A stretch of DNA of 32,033 nucleotides from Gammaproteobacteria bacterium (GCA_028870635.1 JAGWPE010000179.1:1-32033); one strand, 5' to 3'; positions 1-9,734 are shown, counted from the stretch's first letter. Notes: a model not told the origin generated them from the sequence alone. Numbers and translations: made by a program.

Positions 1-96
1 GACAACTCGGGCGCGCAGGCGAATCCGCTGCCGCAGGGGACGCAGGCAACGCCTTCCAATCCGCCGCCGCAGAACCAGGCACCGCCGCCGCTGTAG
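1..96 (+). CDS. C-terminal end of an unknown protein (partial)
   Basis: Frame 1 is open from the window edge to a TAG stop and reads as a Pro/Gln/Ala/Asn-rich tail (it ends APPPL). Such low-complexity tails are common at the end of secreted or envelope proteins. The body of the gene lies outside the window, so no function can be given. It is followed after a gap by genes for small envelope proteins on the same strand. Confidence 0.55.
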   Translation, partial: DNSGAQANPLPQGTQATPSNPPPQNQAPPPL

Positions 97-106
97 CGGC
101 GGCGGT
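81..106 (+). repeat. Perfect inverted repeat over the stop codon
   Basis: A 12-base arm (accgccgccgct, 81-92) is followed by two bases and its exact reverse complement (95-106). As RNA this gives a very GC-rich hairpin spanning the TAG stop of the upstream gene. No T-run follows, so it is not a classical intrinsic terminator, but it could slow transcription or protect the 3' end. Part of the symmetry comes from the Pro-codon run and may be incidental. Confidence 0.5.
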
Positions 107-214
107 GCCGCTCACCCGCTGTCCCGCCGCCCCAGCATGCTTGCGCTTTCCGGTCGGGCCCGCGCGGCGGCCGCTCCCGCCCGCTTCCTCGCGGTACCTT
201 GGACGGCTCGTTCC

Positions 215-814
215 ATGGCGCTGCTCGCGCTGCTGCTGGCGTTACCGGGATGCAGCCGCGGACCTCGCCATCCGGACTGGGTGATTCACTCCTCGATCGA
301 GGTGGTGAATCCGCCGCCCGCCGGCGGCTACCGCCTGGTCTTTCCCTACATCGTGGGAGATTTCTACGGCTCACCCAACACCGGCAATTTCGTCGCGCCC
401 GTGAGCCGGACGGCAAGCGGCTTCACGCTCGATCTCAACCGTACGCAGGAGCAGCTCGAAAGCGAGCTCGGACCCACCGATTTCAGCCTCCGCTTCCTGA
501 GAATTGTGCCCCGTGAGGCCCGCCTTGCCCGGCTGACCCCCGTGGCCCTGCAGCGCAACGGCATCGAGCCCGTGGGTCCGGTGGAGTGGCTCGATGCCGG
601 GACGCGCCGGCCGCTCATGTTGGTGTACATCGACCGGCCTGCGCGCATCTCAGGCGCCCTCACCCGGGGCGGTGGGACCGTCCGCTATGACATCCGCGCG
701 GCGAAACCGGGCTATGTCTGGATAGGCGCCATTCAGGCCGGGGAGCACGAGGTGCTCTACACGGCGGTGCCGCCGCCGCGGCATCCGCTTCTGGCGATCA
801 GCGCCAAGCGGTAG
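215..814 (+). CDS. Hypothetical lipoprotein
   Basis: The chosen ATG at 215 gives a short, hydrophobic lipoprotein signal ending in a lipobox (ALPGC, Cys at residue 13). This predicts lipid attachment and a periplasm-facing outer- or inner-membrane anchor. The frame is open further upstream to an ATG at 137, but that start would put 26 Arg/Ala-rich residues before the signal. The mature part of about 187 residues has no cysteines or motif that I recognise. It contains mixed beta-like segments, for example around VRYDIRAAKPGYVWIGAIQ. The next gene starts 9 bases after the stop, so the two are probably co-transcribed. Function unknown. Confidence 0.7.
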   Translation: MALLALLLALPGCSRGPRHPDWVIHSSIEVVNPPPAGGYRLVFPYIVGDFYGSPNTGNFVAPVSRTASGFTLDLNRTQEQLESELGPTDFSLRFLRIVPREARLARLTPVALQRNGIEPVGPVEWLDAGTRRPLMLVYIDRPARISGALTRGGGTVRYDIRAAKPGYVWIGAIQAGEHEVLYTAVPPPRHPLLAISAKR

Positions 815-823
815 AATGCGCCC

Positions 824-1429
824 GTGCCGAGCCCTTCTCTCAGCCATCCACTGGTATTGACCGATTGGCAGAGCCTCTACGTCATGTTGGGCTCGTCGTC
901 GGCGGCTCTCACGGGGCTCACGTTCGTCGTGATCACGATCTCGGCGGAGAGAGGCGACCTGACGGGCTCGGCCCTGGCGCGGCTCACGGGCTTGCGTGTA
1001 TTCATCACGCCGACCGCGGTGCATTTCTGCGCGGCGCTGTGGCTCTCCGCGCTGATGTGCATTCCCGGGCAGACGGCCCTCACGCTCGCAGTGCTGCTCG
1101 CGGCCACGGGTGCGGCCGGATTGATCTACTGCGCCGCTCTGCTGCGGCGGATGCTCGCCAGTTCCTTCGGCTACAACCCGTTCCTGTCCGATTGGATCTG
1201 GAACGCCGTGCTCCCGGTGACCGGCTATCTGGCCCTCGCGGCCACGGGCCTCGCGTTGCCGTACGAGCCGGCAACCTGCCTGTACGCCGTGAGCGGCGTG
1301 GTGCTGTTGCTTCTCTTCATCGGCATCCACAACGCCTGGGATGTAGTGGTTTGGATCACCACGGAACGCCACGCTCACAGGGAGCGGCAGCGTCGCGGCG
1401 ATGGCGGCCCGAAGGGAGTCTCACAGTAG
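824..1429 (+). CDS. Conserved integral membrane protein, unknown function
   Basis: GTG start 9 bases after the preceding stop; 201 residues. The protein has about five hydrophobic segments (roughly residues 27-45, 61-80, 84-107, 122-145 and 151-172) and a short charged C-terminus, so it should lie in the inner membrane. The N-terminal stretch around DWQSLYVMLGSSSAALTGLTF is of a type seen in widespread small membrane proteins without assigned function. No catalytic motif is visible. Tight spacing suggests translation coupled to the upstream lipoprotein gene. Confidence 0.7.
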   Translation: MPSPSLSHPLVLTDWQSLYVMLGSSSAALTGLTFVVITISAERGDLTGSALARLTGLRVFITPTAVHFCAALWLSALMCIPGQTALTLAVLLAATGAAGLIYCAALLRRMLASSFGYNPFLSDWIWNAVLPVTGYLALAATGLALPYEPATCLYAVSGVVLLLLFIGIHNAWDVVVWITTERHAHRERQRRGDGGPKGVSQ

Positions 1430-1470
1430 CACCCGCCCCGGTCGGTTTCGTCGTCGAGGGCAGTCCCGCG

Positions 1471-1499
1471 GCGCCAATTGGCGCGCGGAACGCCAATTG
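1471..1499. promoter_or_regulatory. 14-bp perfect palindrome with a repeated half-site
   Basis: GCGCCAATTGGCGC at 1471-1484 is a perfect palindrome. The core CGCCAATTG recurs at 1491-1499, 19 bases (about two helical turns) downstream of its first copy. It lies 47 bases before the small lipoprotein gene, where an operator could sit. No regulator is known for it; the operator idea is inference from symmetry and position. Confidence 0.3.
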
Positions 1500-1545
1500 C
1501 TCCATGCACAAGGCCGATGAGGCTGGAGTCGACGATGGTGCGCAC

Positions 1546-1812
1546 ATGCTCAAGATAATGGTGGTCACGCTCGCGCTAATGGGTGCGGTCAGTGCATGCT
1601 CGATGTTCGACCGGGAACAGGTGCACTCCGGCTATGTTGGTCCCGCTGCCCTGAATCAGGACCAGGTCACTCGGCTGCTCAACGAGCAGGGCTATACGGA
1701 TGTCACCGGGCTGCACAAGAACGGCAGTGATTGGATCGGCTCGGCGGTGAACAAGGACGGCCAGGAAGTCAATTTCGACATCGACAAGGGCGGCGCGATA
1801 CACACGAAATAG
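1546..1812 (+). CDS. Small lipoprotein
   Basis: 88 residues from the ATG at 1546. A hydrophobic signal (LKIMVVTLALMGAVSAC) ends in a VSAC lipobox with Cys at residue 18, so export and lipidation are predicted. The mature part (about 70 residues) contains a helix-like stretch (ALNQDQVTRLLNEQGYTDV) and then a beta-like tail (EVNFDIDKGGAIHTK). This layout recalls PepSY-like small periplasmic domains, but the match is weak. An in-frame ATG at 1504 would add 14 charged residues before the signal and is less likely; neither start has a strong ribosome-binding site. It appears to be a single-gene unit. Confidence 0.65.
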   Translation: MLKIMVVTLALMGAVSACSMFDREQVHSGYVGPAALNQDQVTRLLNEQGYTDVTGLHKNGSDWIGSAVNKDGQEVNFDIDKGGAIHTK

Positions 1813-2216
1813 CGGCGGCCGGGGCTCGGCGGTCGAAGACCGTGCGTCCTCCCAACGCGGGCGCGAGCGCGCGCTCGTTCGCGATGCGGTCCTCGAAGGC
1901 GGGGCCGCGGGCAGTGCGGTCCAATCGGCGGGCGTGGGCATCGAGCCGCGCGAGAGCGCCCGGCTTCTCCTCGCGCCCCAAGTAGGCATGGCCGCTGCGC
2001 GCCGTCATGCCGGACAGTCTGACCGCAGCCCGGGGCGAGTCGAGCCGCCGGCCGCATACGGCCGAACGGACTTGTTCCAAGACCGACGCAGCAGCCTCGA
2101 TTGGCCTCGGATGCCGCAATCGGGAAAAAATCCCTTGCGCCTTCCAGGCGGGCGCCACAATCATCCGGCAACAACGCAAATGCGCTTTTCCCGCCGGCAC
2201 GGGGTGCCACAAGATC
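1813..2216. other. 404-bp gap before the TonB receptor
   Basis: No confident plus-strand gene. A 14-bp palindrome (CGAGCGC twice, inverted) lies at 1864-1877 and a small hairpin (GGCAC/GTGCC, 2196-2208) lies just before the receptor start. The minus strand is open from about 2008 to 1769 with a codon pattern that looks coding (see findings), but it has no ribosome-binding site. I looked for a cobalamin riboswitch, because such elements often precede TonB receptors, and found none of its conserved boxes. Confidence 0.5.
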
Positions 2217-4670
2217 ATGGGACGCTGGAATCTCGGCGCTTCGATCGCAGGATTCATCTGCATCGGAGCTTTCGGATGGTTGCCGGCCGTTCCGCCGGCG
2301 AACGCGGCTGCCACGGCCGACACGGCTGCCACGGCCGACACGGCTGCCACGGCCGACACGGCCAGCCCGGCGGCGATTCGGGAGTTGCCGCAGGTCCTGA
2401 TCAACGGCACGACCCCACTGGAGAGCTTCGGGCTGCCCTTGAACCAAGTCCCCTCGGACATCCAGACGGCGACCAGCGCGGACCTGCAGCGCGGGCAGTC
2501 GCTGAACGTGGCGGATTACCTCAACAGCAGCTTCAGCGGCATCAACGTGAGCGCAGGCGACGGCAATCCGTTCCACATCGATGTCTACTATCACGGCTTC
2601 ACGGCCTCGCCGCTGCTCGGCACCCCGGAGGGGCTATCCGTCTATGTCGACGGCGTGCGCGTGAATGAATCGTTCGGCGACATAGTCAACTGGGACCTCA
2701 TTCCGGAGTCCGCCATCAACGCAGTGTCACTGATCTCGGGCTCCAATCCCGTGTTCGGCTTGAATACACTCGGCGGCGCGCTCTCGCTACGGACCAAGAG
2801 CGGCCATGACAGTCCCGGCACCGAAATCGAAGCCTACGGCGGCTCCTTCGGTCGACACTCCGTCGATGCGCAGACCGGCGGTACGTCCGGCGCTTTCGAC
2901 TACTTCTTCAGCGGCAGCTACTTCGATGAGACCGGCTGGCGCGATCTCGACAGCTCGCGCGTCTGGCAGGGGTTCGGCAAGGTGGGCTGGCAAGGGGCAT
3001 CGACCCACATCGACCTGAGCTATACGTACGCGGACGATTTCCTCTGGGGCAACGGCGCAACGCCGTTGAGCATGCTCTTCTACCGGCGCGAGCAGGCCTA
3101 TACGCCAGACTACACCCAGAACCTGATGCACTTCGTGAACCTGGCGGGCACGCGGATACTGAGCGGGCATCTGCTGCTCTCCGGTAACGCCTTCTACCGG
3201 TACGTGAATACTCACGTGCTCAACGGAAACGTCAACGACTTCTATCTGGAGGATAATTACGCCGGACCGCCGACCGATTGCACGAACCCGGCATCGAGCG
3301 CGGCGACGCTCGCGTACTGCGCGCCCGGCCAGGATGCCACATCCAGTCTGACCCAGCGCTCGGAGGGATTTGGACTGCAGCTGACCGATTCAGCCGACGT
3401 GCTCGGCTGGAAAAACGAGGGCGTCATCGGCGTCGACTACGACGATTCGCGGAATGCCTTCTACGACCTGACTCGGTACGGCGGAATAGCGCCGAACCAT
3501 CTGCTGGTGTACGAGCCAAGTCCTTACAATGATCTTCCCCTCGTTTCCGTGCGCGGCGGCAACAGCATTTCCGGCGCTTACCTCACCGACACGCTCTCGC
3601 CGAGCAGCCTGATCCATCTGACGGCCGCTGCGCGCTACAATCGCAGCGTCGAGACGATCAACGGCACCTCGGTCGACTCGGACCCTGCCGACTATGGTGA
3701 CGGGTTTCTGAGCGCTACTCCCGTCAGCGGCGATCACTCCTTCGACCGCCTCAATCCTTCCATCGGCTTCACGCTGACGCCCACCGAATACACTACCTAT
3801 TACGCGAACTACAATGAGGCGAGCCGCGCACCTACGGTAATCGAGCTCGGCTGCGCGAATCCGGCTGTGCCGTGCGGTCTACCGGATGACTTCGCCGCCG
3901 ACCCCGATCTCAAGCAGGTCGTGGCGCGTACTTTCGAGATCGGACTGCGCGGCAACCTGGCCGACCGGAGCTTCAACTGGTCGGCGGAACTGTTCCGTAC
4001 GGTCAACAGCAACGACATTCAGTTCATCGCCACAGGCATCAATGCCGGCTTTTTCAGCAACGTCGGCAATACGCGGCGCGAGGGCCTGGACGTCGCCTTC
4101 GGCGGCAGAGAAGGCGGGCTTACCTGGAAACTCGCTTACAGCCACGTGCAGGCGACGTTTCAGTCGGGCTTCGTCGTAAACGCGCCATCGAACAGCACGG
4201 CCGATGCCAATGGGAACATCACGGTGCGGCCGGGAGACAGCATGCCGCTGGTGCCCGAGCATAACGGCCGACTGATCCTCGACTACGAATTCACCAGGCG
4301 CCTCGAGTTGGGAGCCAACGTGATCGTCGTTTCCGGCTCTTACCTGCACGGCAACGAGAACAACGCGAACGTCGCCGGGGCCACCGATGCCGCGACCGGC
4401 GCCTACATCTCACCGAATGGCACGGGGTGGACACCGGGCTATGCGCAGGTCGATTTCAACGGCACTTACCGGTTCAGCGAGTACGTCGAAATCTTCGCCC
4501 GCATGACCAATGCGCTGAACAAGAACTACTCCACCGCCGGTTTCCTGACGCGGAGCGCATTCACCGCGAATGGCACGTTCATCAGCGATCCGAACGGCTG
4601 GCTCAACGAGAACAACGTCGTGCCGGGTGCTCCCCGGGAGATCTGGGGCGGCGTGCGCGTGAGCTTCTGA
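2217..4670 (+). CDS. TonB-dependent outer-membrane receptor
   Basis: 817 residues from the ATG at 2217, which gives a signal peptide (residues 1 to about 34). The frame is open upstream to 2007, but that extension has no signal character. The plug domain follows at about residues 50-190, with typical segments such as NVADYLNSSFSGINVSAG, GFTASPLLGTPEGLSVYVDG and GSNPVFGLNTLGGALS. The rest is a long beta-barrel with a terminal Phe (VRVSF), as expected for BamA-dependent insertion. It should import a scarce, large ligand (metal chelate, cofactor or similar) using TonB energy. The ligand cannot be read from the sequence. The plug wording resembles receptors that I associate with metal uptake, LutH of methylotrophs included; this is a memory-based hint only. 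It ends 6 bases from the converging peroxiredoxin gene. Confidence 0.93.
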   Translation: MGRWNLGASIAGFICIGAFGWLPAVPPANAAATADTAATADTAATADTASPAAIRELPQVLINGTTPLESFGLPLNQVPSDIQTATSADLQRGQSLNVADYLNSSFSGINVSAGDGNPFHIDVYYHGFTASPLLGTPEGLSVYVDGVRVNESFGDIVNWDLIPESAINAVSLISGSNPVFGLNTLGGALSLRTKSGHDSPGTEIEAYGGSFGRHSVDAQTGGTSGAFDYFFSGSYFDETGWRDLDSSRVWQGFGKVGWQGASTHIDLSYTYADDFLWGNGATPLSMLFYRREQAYTPDYTQNLMHFVNLAGTRILSGHLLLSGNAFYRYVNTHVLNGNVNDFYLEDNYAGPPTDCTNPASSAATLAYCAPGQDATSSLTQRSEGFGLQLTDSADVLGWKNEGVIGVDYDDSRNAFYDLTRYGGIAPNHLLVYEPSPYNDLPLVSVRGGNSISGAYLTDTLSPSSLIHLTAAARYNRSVETINGTSVDSDPADYGDGFLSATPVSGDHSFDRLNPSIGFTLTPTEYTTYYANYNEASRAPTVIELGCANPAVPCGLPDDFAADPDLKQVVARTFEIGLRGNLADRSFNWSAELFRTVNSNDIQFIATGINAGFFSNVGNTRREGLDVAFGGREGGLTWKLAYSHVQATFQSGFVVNAPSNSTADANGNITVRPGDSMPLVPEHNGRLILDYEFTRRLELGANVIVVSGSYLHGNENNANVAGATDAATGAYISPNGTGWTPGYAQVDFNGTYRFSEYVEIFARMTNALNKNYSTAGFLTRSAFTANGTFISDPNGWLNENNVVPGAPREIWGGVRVSF
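2305..2358 (+). repeat. Three 18-bp tandem repeats inside the receptor gene
   Basis: The unit CGGCTGCCACGGCCGACA occurs three times without mismatch at 2305-2322, 2323-2340 and 2341-2358. It encodes three copies of a six-residue Ala/Thr/Asp unit (AATADT) directly after the signal peptide, at the N-terminus of the mature receptor. The unit length is a multiple of three, so copy-number change would keep the frame. Confidence 0.9.
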
Positions 4671-4676
4671 GGCCCT

Positions 4677-5222
4677 TCACGTCCCCTTGTGCTCCTTGTC
4701 CCAGCGCCGCACGACCGCCATCGTGTTGGCGACGTGATCGGCCGGGTTCAGGTTGGTATAGGAGTAGATGATCCTGCCGTCGGGCGCGATGACGTAGGAA
4801 GTGCGGTTGGCGTAGGCGGGGTGCTTGGCGAGCACGGCGTCATATTCCTTCATGATCTCGCCGGTGGCGTCGGAGGCCACGGGAAATTGCTTCCGGCACT
4901 CGCTGACGGAGAAGCGCCGGAGCTTCGCGATCGGATCGTGGGAGACGCCGATGACGGTGGCGCCGAGGGCCTTGAACTGCGGCATCGCCTTGGCGAAGTC
5001 GTGGGCTTCGGTCGTACATCCGGGGGTGAAGGCGGCGGGATAGAAGTAGAGCACCACGGGACCCTTCTTCAGGGCGGCGGCCAGGGAAAAGCTGTACGTG
5101 TTGCCTCCGAGGGAGGCTTCCGCCGTGAAGTCCGGCGCCGCGGCGCCGTTCGGCAGCGCGGCATGGGCGCCCGGAGCGGCAAGGAGGAGGGCAGTCAGCG
5201 CGGAAGCCAATGAGCGTCGCAT
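4677..5222 (-). CDS. Periplasmic peroxiredoxin, BCP/PrxQ type
   Basis: Thiol peroxidase that reduces hydroperoxides, predicted to be exported. The ATG at 5222 is preceded by AGGAG with a 7-base spacer and opens a signal peptide (ASALTALLLAAPGAHA); a GTG at 5246 in the same frame is less likely. The 181-residue product has the peroxidatic motif FTPGCTTEA (Cys69). The resolving cysteine that most PrxQ proteins carry five residues later is a His here. The only other cysteine is Cys109 (VSECRKQFP), placed like the resolving cysteine of the PrxQ variants in which it sits in a later helix. It converges with the TonB receptor and precedes nothing co-directional at short range. Recycling in the periplasm would need a thiol partner that is not seen here. 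Confidence 0.9.
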   Translation of the reverse strand: MRRSLASALTALLLAAPGAHAALPNGAAAPDFTAEASLGGNTYSFSLAAALKKGPVVLYFYPAAFTPGCTTEAHDFAKAMPQFKALGATVIGVSHDPIAKLRRFSVSECRKQFPVASDATGEIMKEYDAVLAKHPAYANRTSYVIAPDGRIIYSYTNLNPADHVANTMAVVRRWDKEHKGT

Positions 5223-5279
5223 GGGTCGACTCCTGATCTCTGGCACGGGTGCGAATCATTGCGCAACGGCAGGGCGCCG

Positions 5280-6398
5280 TCATCTGATTCCGGCGGATCC
5301 GGCGGTCGTTCCGGCGTATCCCGTCAACTCGACGTACCCGCGTCCCGCGACCGGCCGTCCAGAGCGGGTGCCGGACACATCAACCGCGCCCTCCCAGTAT
5401 CTGGGCGAGGTCACCAGCTCCTGGTCCGCGAGCACGGGACGGACGGTGACATCGAGGCCAAGCGCCGGCATCACCAGCCGCCATCGTGACGGATAACGGA
5501 TGCCGCCCGCGTCGGTCCAATGCGCCAGCACCTTTATGCGCACATCGTCGCGGGACAGCGGGCGAGTGCGCCCTGCGGAGTCGATCCAGGTGCCGGCGCT
5601 GTAGGGGTCCTCGGCGCCGTCCCGGTCGCGAAGCGAATAGAACATCAGGCACGAGCCGTCGCCGAGCTGCAGCCCGAACCAGTCCCAGCCGGTCTCCTGC
5701 GGCCCGAGGCTGCCGCTGCCCCACTCCCGGTCCAGCCACGCGAGGCCGTGCACCTGGAGCGGCCGGCCGTCGCGGACGATGGTTCCTCGAACCGAAACGC
5801 GGGGAATGGAGTAATAGTACGTCGCGTTGCCGGGCTCTCCCGACTTGCGACTCAACCCGCGCTCACCGTTGAGGACGGGCGGCATCAGCGGCCGCGCGGC
5901 AAGCGACAGCACATAGCCCCGCTCGGCCGCCTCCACCAGGCTCTCGCCGATCTGCCAATTGCCGACCCAGACCCGAAGCGGATTCGCTCGAGCGCCCGCG
6001 AGCCCGAGCGCGCCGCGTGAGAGCTTCACGGCGAACCGGAATCGATGTCGCGTGACATCGGTAACGGCAAAGTGTCCAAGGTAGATCTGACGGGCGCGCC
6101 AGGCGGAACTTTCGGCGCCGGACCTGGAACCAACATCGGCCGGTTCGGGGAGGCTGCGCGCGAGCGCGAAGCGGAAAATCGTCAGCTCGAATCCAAAGCG
6201 TTCCCCGTCAGCGGAGTCCAGATTGCCGGTGACGTACCACCATTCCTGGCGGTAATCCGGATGCGGCCCCTGATCGCGCGGAAACTCCAGGGGCTGCGCA
6301 GTGAGCGCCTGCGCGAAGGAGGGCGCACCCGCGCGAATGGCGTGAGCGGGGAATGCCGCAGCCAACACGGCGATGGCCGCGAGAGCCCGGGAGCGCAC
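5280..6398 (-). CDS. AttH/CrtC-like lipocalin-domain exported protein
   Basis: 372 residues from a GTG at 6398 with GGAGG six bases upstream; the ribosome-binding site lies inside the end of the permease gene. A signal peptide (ALAAIAVLAAAFPAHA) is followed by the family hallmark QEWWYVTGNL and by GLAWLDREWGSGSLG, ETGWDWFGLQL and a C-terminal GRGYVELTGY. This is the hydroxyneurosporene-synthase-like fold shared by CrtC and AttH. No carotenoid gene is nearby, and the neighbours are an ABC ATPase and an FtsX permease, the same company that AttH keeps in attEFGH operons. The sensible reading is a periplasmic partner of that ABC system that handles a lipophilic ligand. A hydratase role cannot be excluded. 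Confidence 0.85.
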   Translation of the reverse strand: MRSRALAAIAVLAAAFPAHAIRAGAPSFAQALTAQPLEFPRDQGPHPDYRQEWWYVTGNLDSADGERFGFELTIFRFALARSLPEPADVGSRSGAESSAWRARQIYLGHFAVTDVTRHRFRFAVKLSRGALGLAGARANPLRVWVGNWQIGESLVEAAERGYVLSLAARPLMPPVLNGERGLSRKSGEPGNATYYYSIPRVSVRGTIVRDGRPLQVHGLAWLDREWGSGSLGPQETGWDWFGLQLGDGSCLMFYSLRDRDGAEDPYSAGTWIDSAGRTRPLSRDDVRIKVLAHWTDAGGIRYPSRWRLVMPALGLDVTVRPVLADQELVTSPRYWEGAVDVSGTRSGRPVAGRGYVELTGYAGTTAGSAGIR

Positions 6399-6399
6399 C

Positions 6400-8966
6400 C
6401 TATTCCTCCCGCATTTCGCCGGCGATGGGTCCCGCGGCGGCCCGCCAGGCGGGATACAGCCCTGCGAGCAGCGCGGCGGCGAGCGCCAGCGCGAGGGCAT
6501 CGAGAAATTGCGCGGCGTGCAGATGCATCTCGATGTGCCAGCCGAAGGCGCGCCTGTCGATGACCTTGGTGAGCACCACGGCGATGATCAGCCCGGTCGG
6601 AATCGCCGCGAGGAGCGCCGCCCCTCCCATGAATACGGTCTGCGCCGCTACGAGTGCCGCAGCGCCGCGCGGCGTCAGTCCCAGCGAGCGCAGCACGGAC
6701 AGCTCGCGGGTCCTGTCGAGCTCCCATGCGAGAAGCGCGCTCACCAGCCCGATGGCGGCGATTGCGGCCGCCAGCCAGTAGAGCACGCGCGTGATGATGA
6801 AAGTGCGGTCGAAGATCTCGAGCGACATGGCGCGGATGTCGCTGTTGGATCGTATCAGGAGGGCCTGGCGCCCACCCGCCGCAGCCTCGAGACGCGGGAT
6901 CTCCGCGGCGGCTGCGACTCCATGCGCGAGATACAAGCCGACCGCCGTGATGGCATCGTCGTGCCACAGCCGGCGGTAGACCTCGAGGCTCATCATTGCG
7001 CTGCCGAGCCCGCTGCCATACTCGTGGTAGATGCCGGCGATGGGGAATTCGCGCGGCCCCGAGGCGGTGAGCAGAGAGAGGCGCTCGCCCGGCCGCAGAT
7101 CCAGCCGCCACGCGAGCGAATCCGACAGCAGCAGCGCCCCGCGTGCGTAGTCCGTCCAGACGGCTCGCGGATCACCGGCCGTCAGCTCCATGCCGGCATA
7201 ACTGCCCGGGGCAAGGTGCAGAGCATCGAGAGCAATGTCTCCGCGCGAGGAGCGGACCACGACCGAGCGGCTCGCGCTATGGTCGGCGACTCCGGGCGTT
7301 GCGAGTAAGGCGTCCAGCACGGCGGGCTCGATCCGGCGTTCCGGGCGCCCCGCCCCCGGTCCGGGGGCCGCGATGTAGATGTCTGCGCGCATCGTTTGGG
7401 TGAGCCAGTGCCGCAGCGATACGCGGAAGCTTGCAACCATGATCGATACGCCGATCATGGCCGCAACCGCCATTCCGAGTGCGGCTACCGCCACGCCCGT
7501 GCGGCTGAGGGAAGCGGCGATGTCCTCGAGCGCGAGACGCCCTACGGAGCTGATGCCGGAGAGCGCCCTCGAAGCGAGTCTCGCGGTGGCGCGCAGCACC
7601 GAGGGCGTCACCGCCGCGACGCTCACGAGCAGTAGAAAAAGCGCCGCGAAGCCGGTGAGCACACTGCGGCCCGAGCCTAAGATCAAGGCGCCGGCGGCGA
7701 GGGCGAGTGCGAGGCTGAGCCAGGAGAGGCGGCGGGCGGCGAGCGCCGCGCGGCCCTCGATCACCGAGCGCCTGAGCCCGAGCTGCGGCGCACTTGCGGC
7801 CACTTCGAGCGCCGGCAGGAGGCTCGCCAGCAGCGCCGTGCCGAGGCCTGCCGCCAGCGCTTCGATGACGGCGCCGGCGGGCAGCGCGACCTGCTGCACT
7901 GCGACGACATAGTAGAGGTCATTGACCGTCCGTGACACCAGGCGCACGAGCCCGTGACCGACGGCGAGCCCGAGCAACACGCCGAGCCCGGCCCCGGCCG
8001 CGCCGAGCACGGATGCCTCCGTCAGGACGATCGTCAGGATCTCCCGGCGGGTCGCTCCAAGCGCGCGCAGTATGGCGATGCTGCGCCGGCGCCGGACCAC
8101 GGTGAAGCTGACAGCGCCGTAGATGAGCAGCGCGCTGACGAGCAGTGCGAGCAGGCTCATGGCCGTGAGGTTGGCGGCGAAGGCGCTCGTCATGTCGAGC
8201 GTCTCGCGCATCCGTCCGGCGGCCTGCTCGAGCTGCGCTCCCGGCGGAAGCTCGCGCCGCAGCTGCGCGAGCGCCGAGGCGGCCGCCGGCCCGTGCGGCA
8301 TCCTGACGTCGATGCGCGTGAGGCGGCCCGCCATTCCCAGCCATTCCTGGGCCTGCGCGATGTCGGTCAGCATCAGCGTGGCGTCGCCGGGCCGGCGGCC
8401 GTGTATCAGGCCGACGAGGGTCGCGGTCCGCCGGACGCCCCCGATGTCCACGGCCAGCGGCTCGCCAACCTGCGCTCCCAGCTCGCGCGCCGTGGGAGCG
8501 GCCAGGACGACCGCGCCGGGCTCGACGAGCCAATCGCGCAACGTGGTGAGTGTCGCGCGGCCCGAGACGCTCGCCGGCAGAGCTCCCTGCGGACCTTCCA
8601 GCGCGGCGCTGGCGAACGGATCCACTCCGACCAGTTGCAGCACTCGGCTGCGCACGGTGACATAGCCTTCCACCACGGGCGAGTACGCCGGTTGCGGGTT
8701 GCCGCTCAAGGGCGCGCGGGTAAAGAGCCGCACATACAGGCCCTGATCGAGCCCTGACGGCCCGCCTGTGATGAGCTGCGTCGCGGGGCCGTTCACGGCC
8801 CTCAGCGACAACTCGAGCGCGCGACGGGAGCTGGCGGTGGCGATGTTGACGGCGACGATCGTGGCGACGCCGGCTGCCAGCGCCACCACAGCCAGTGCGA
8901 GTTGCGCAGGCTGGCGCAGGAGATGCCTGAGGCTGGCGGCCCAGAGTGTCGGCGCCGGACCCGGCA

Positions 8967-8967
<1 letters not shown>
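6400..8967 (-). CDS. FtsX-type ABC transporter permease, double-domain
   Basis: 855 residues. Two FtsX-like units lie in one chain. The N-terminal membrane helix is near residues 20-45, followed by a large periplasmic domain (to about 265). Three helices follow, with the cytoplasmic motif RRRRSIAILRALGATRREI. A second periplasmic section comes next, and then three C-terminal helices with the matching motif RELSVLRSLGLTPRGAA. This is the MacB/LolCE superfamily, which uses ATP to move lipids or peptides at or beyond the periplasmic face rather than through a classic channel. In attEFGH the two permeases AttF and AttG are separate, so this looks like their fusion. The ATG overlaps the ATPase stop by one base (TGATG), and the AttH-like gene follows 1 base after the stop. 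Confidence 0.92.
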
Positions 8968-9680
<713 letters not shown>

Positions 9681-9734
9681 GCGGAGGTCCCCGAAAGAGC
9701 CGCAGCCGGCGAGCGGTCAATATACAATCACCCG

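Noticed and set aside
1813-2216. Cobalamin or other riboswitch before the TonB receptor
   Set aside because: None of the conserved boxes of the cobalamin element could be found by eye; only small hairpins are present.
5280-6398. Carotenoid 1,2-hydratase (CrtC)
   Set aside because: The fold is shared, but there is no carotenoid gene nearby; the ABC ATPase and FtsX permease neighbours favour the AttH-like reading.
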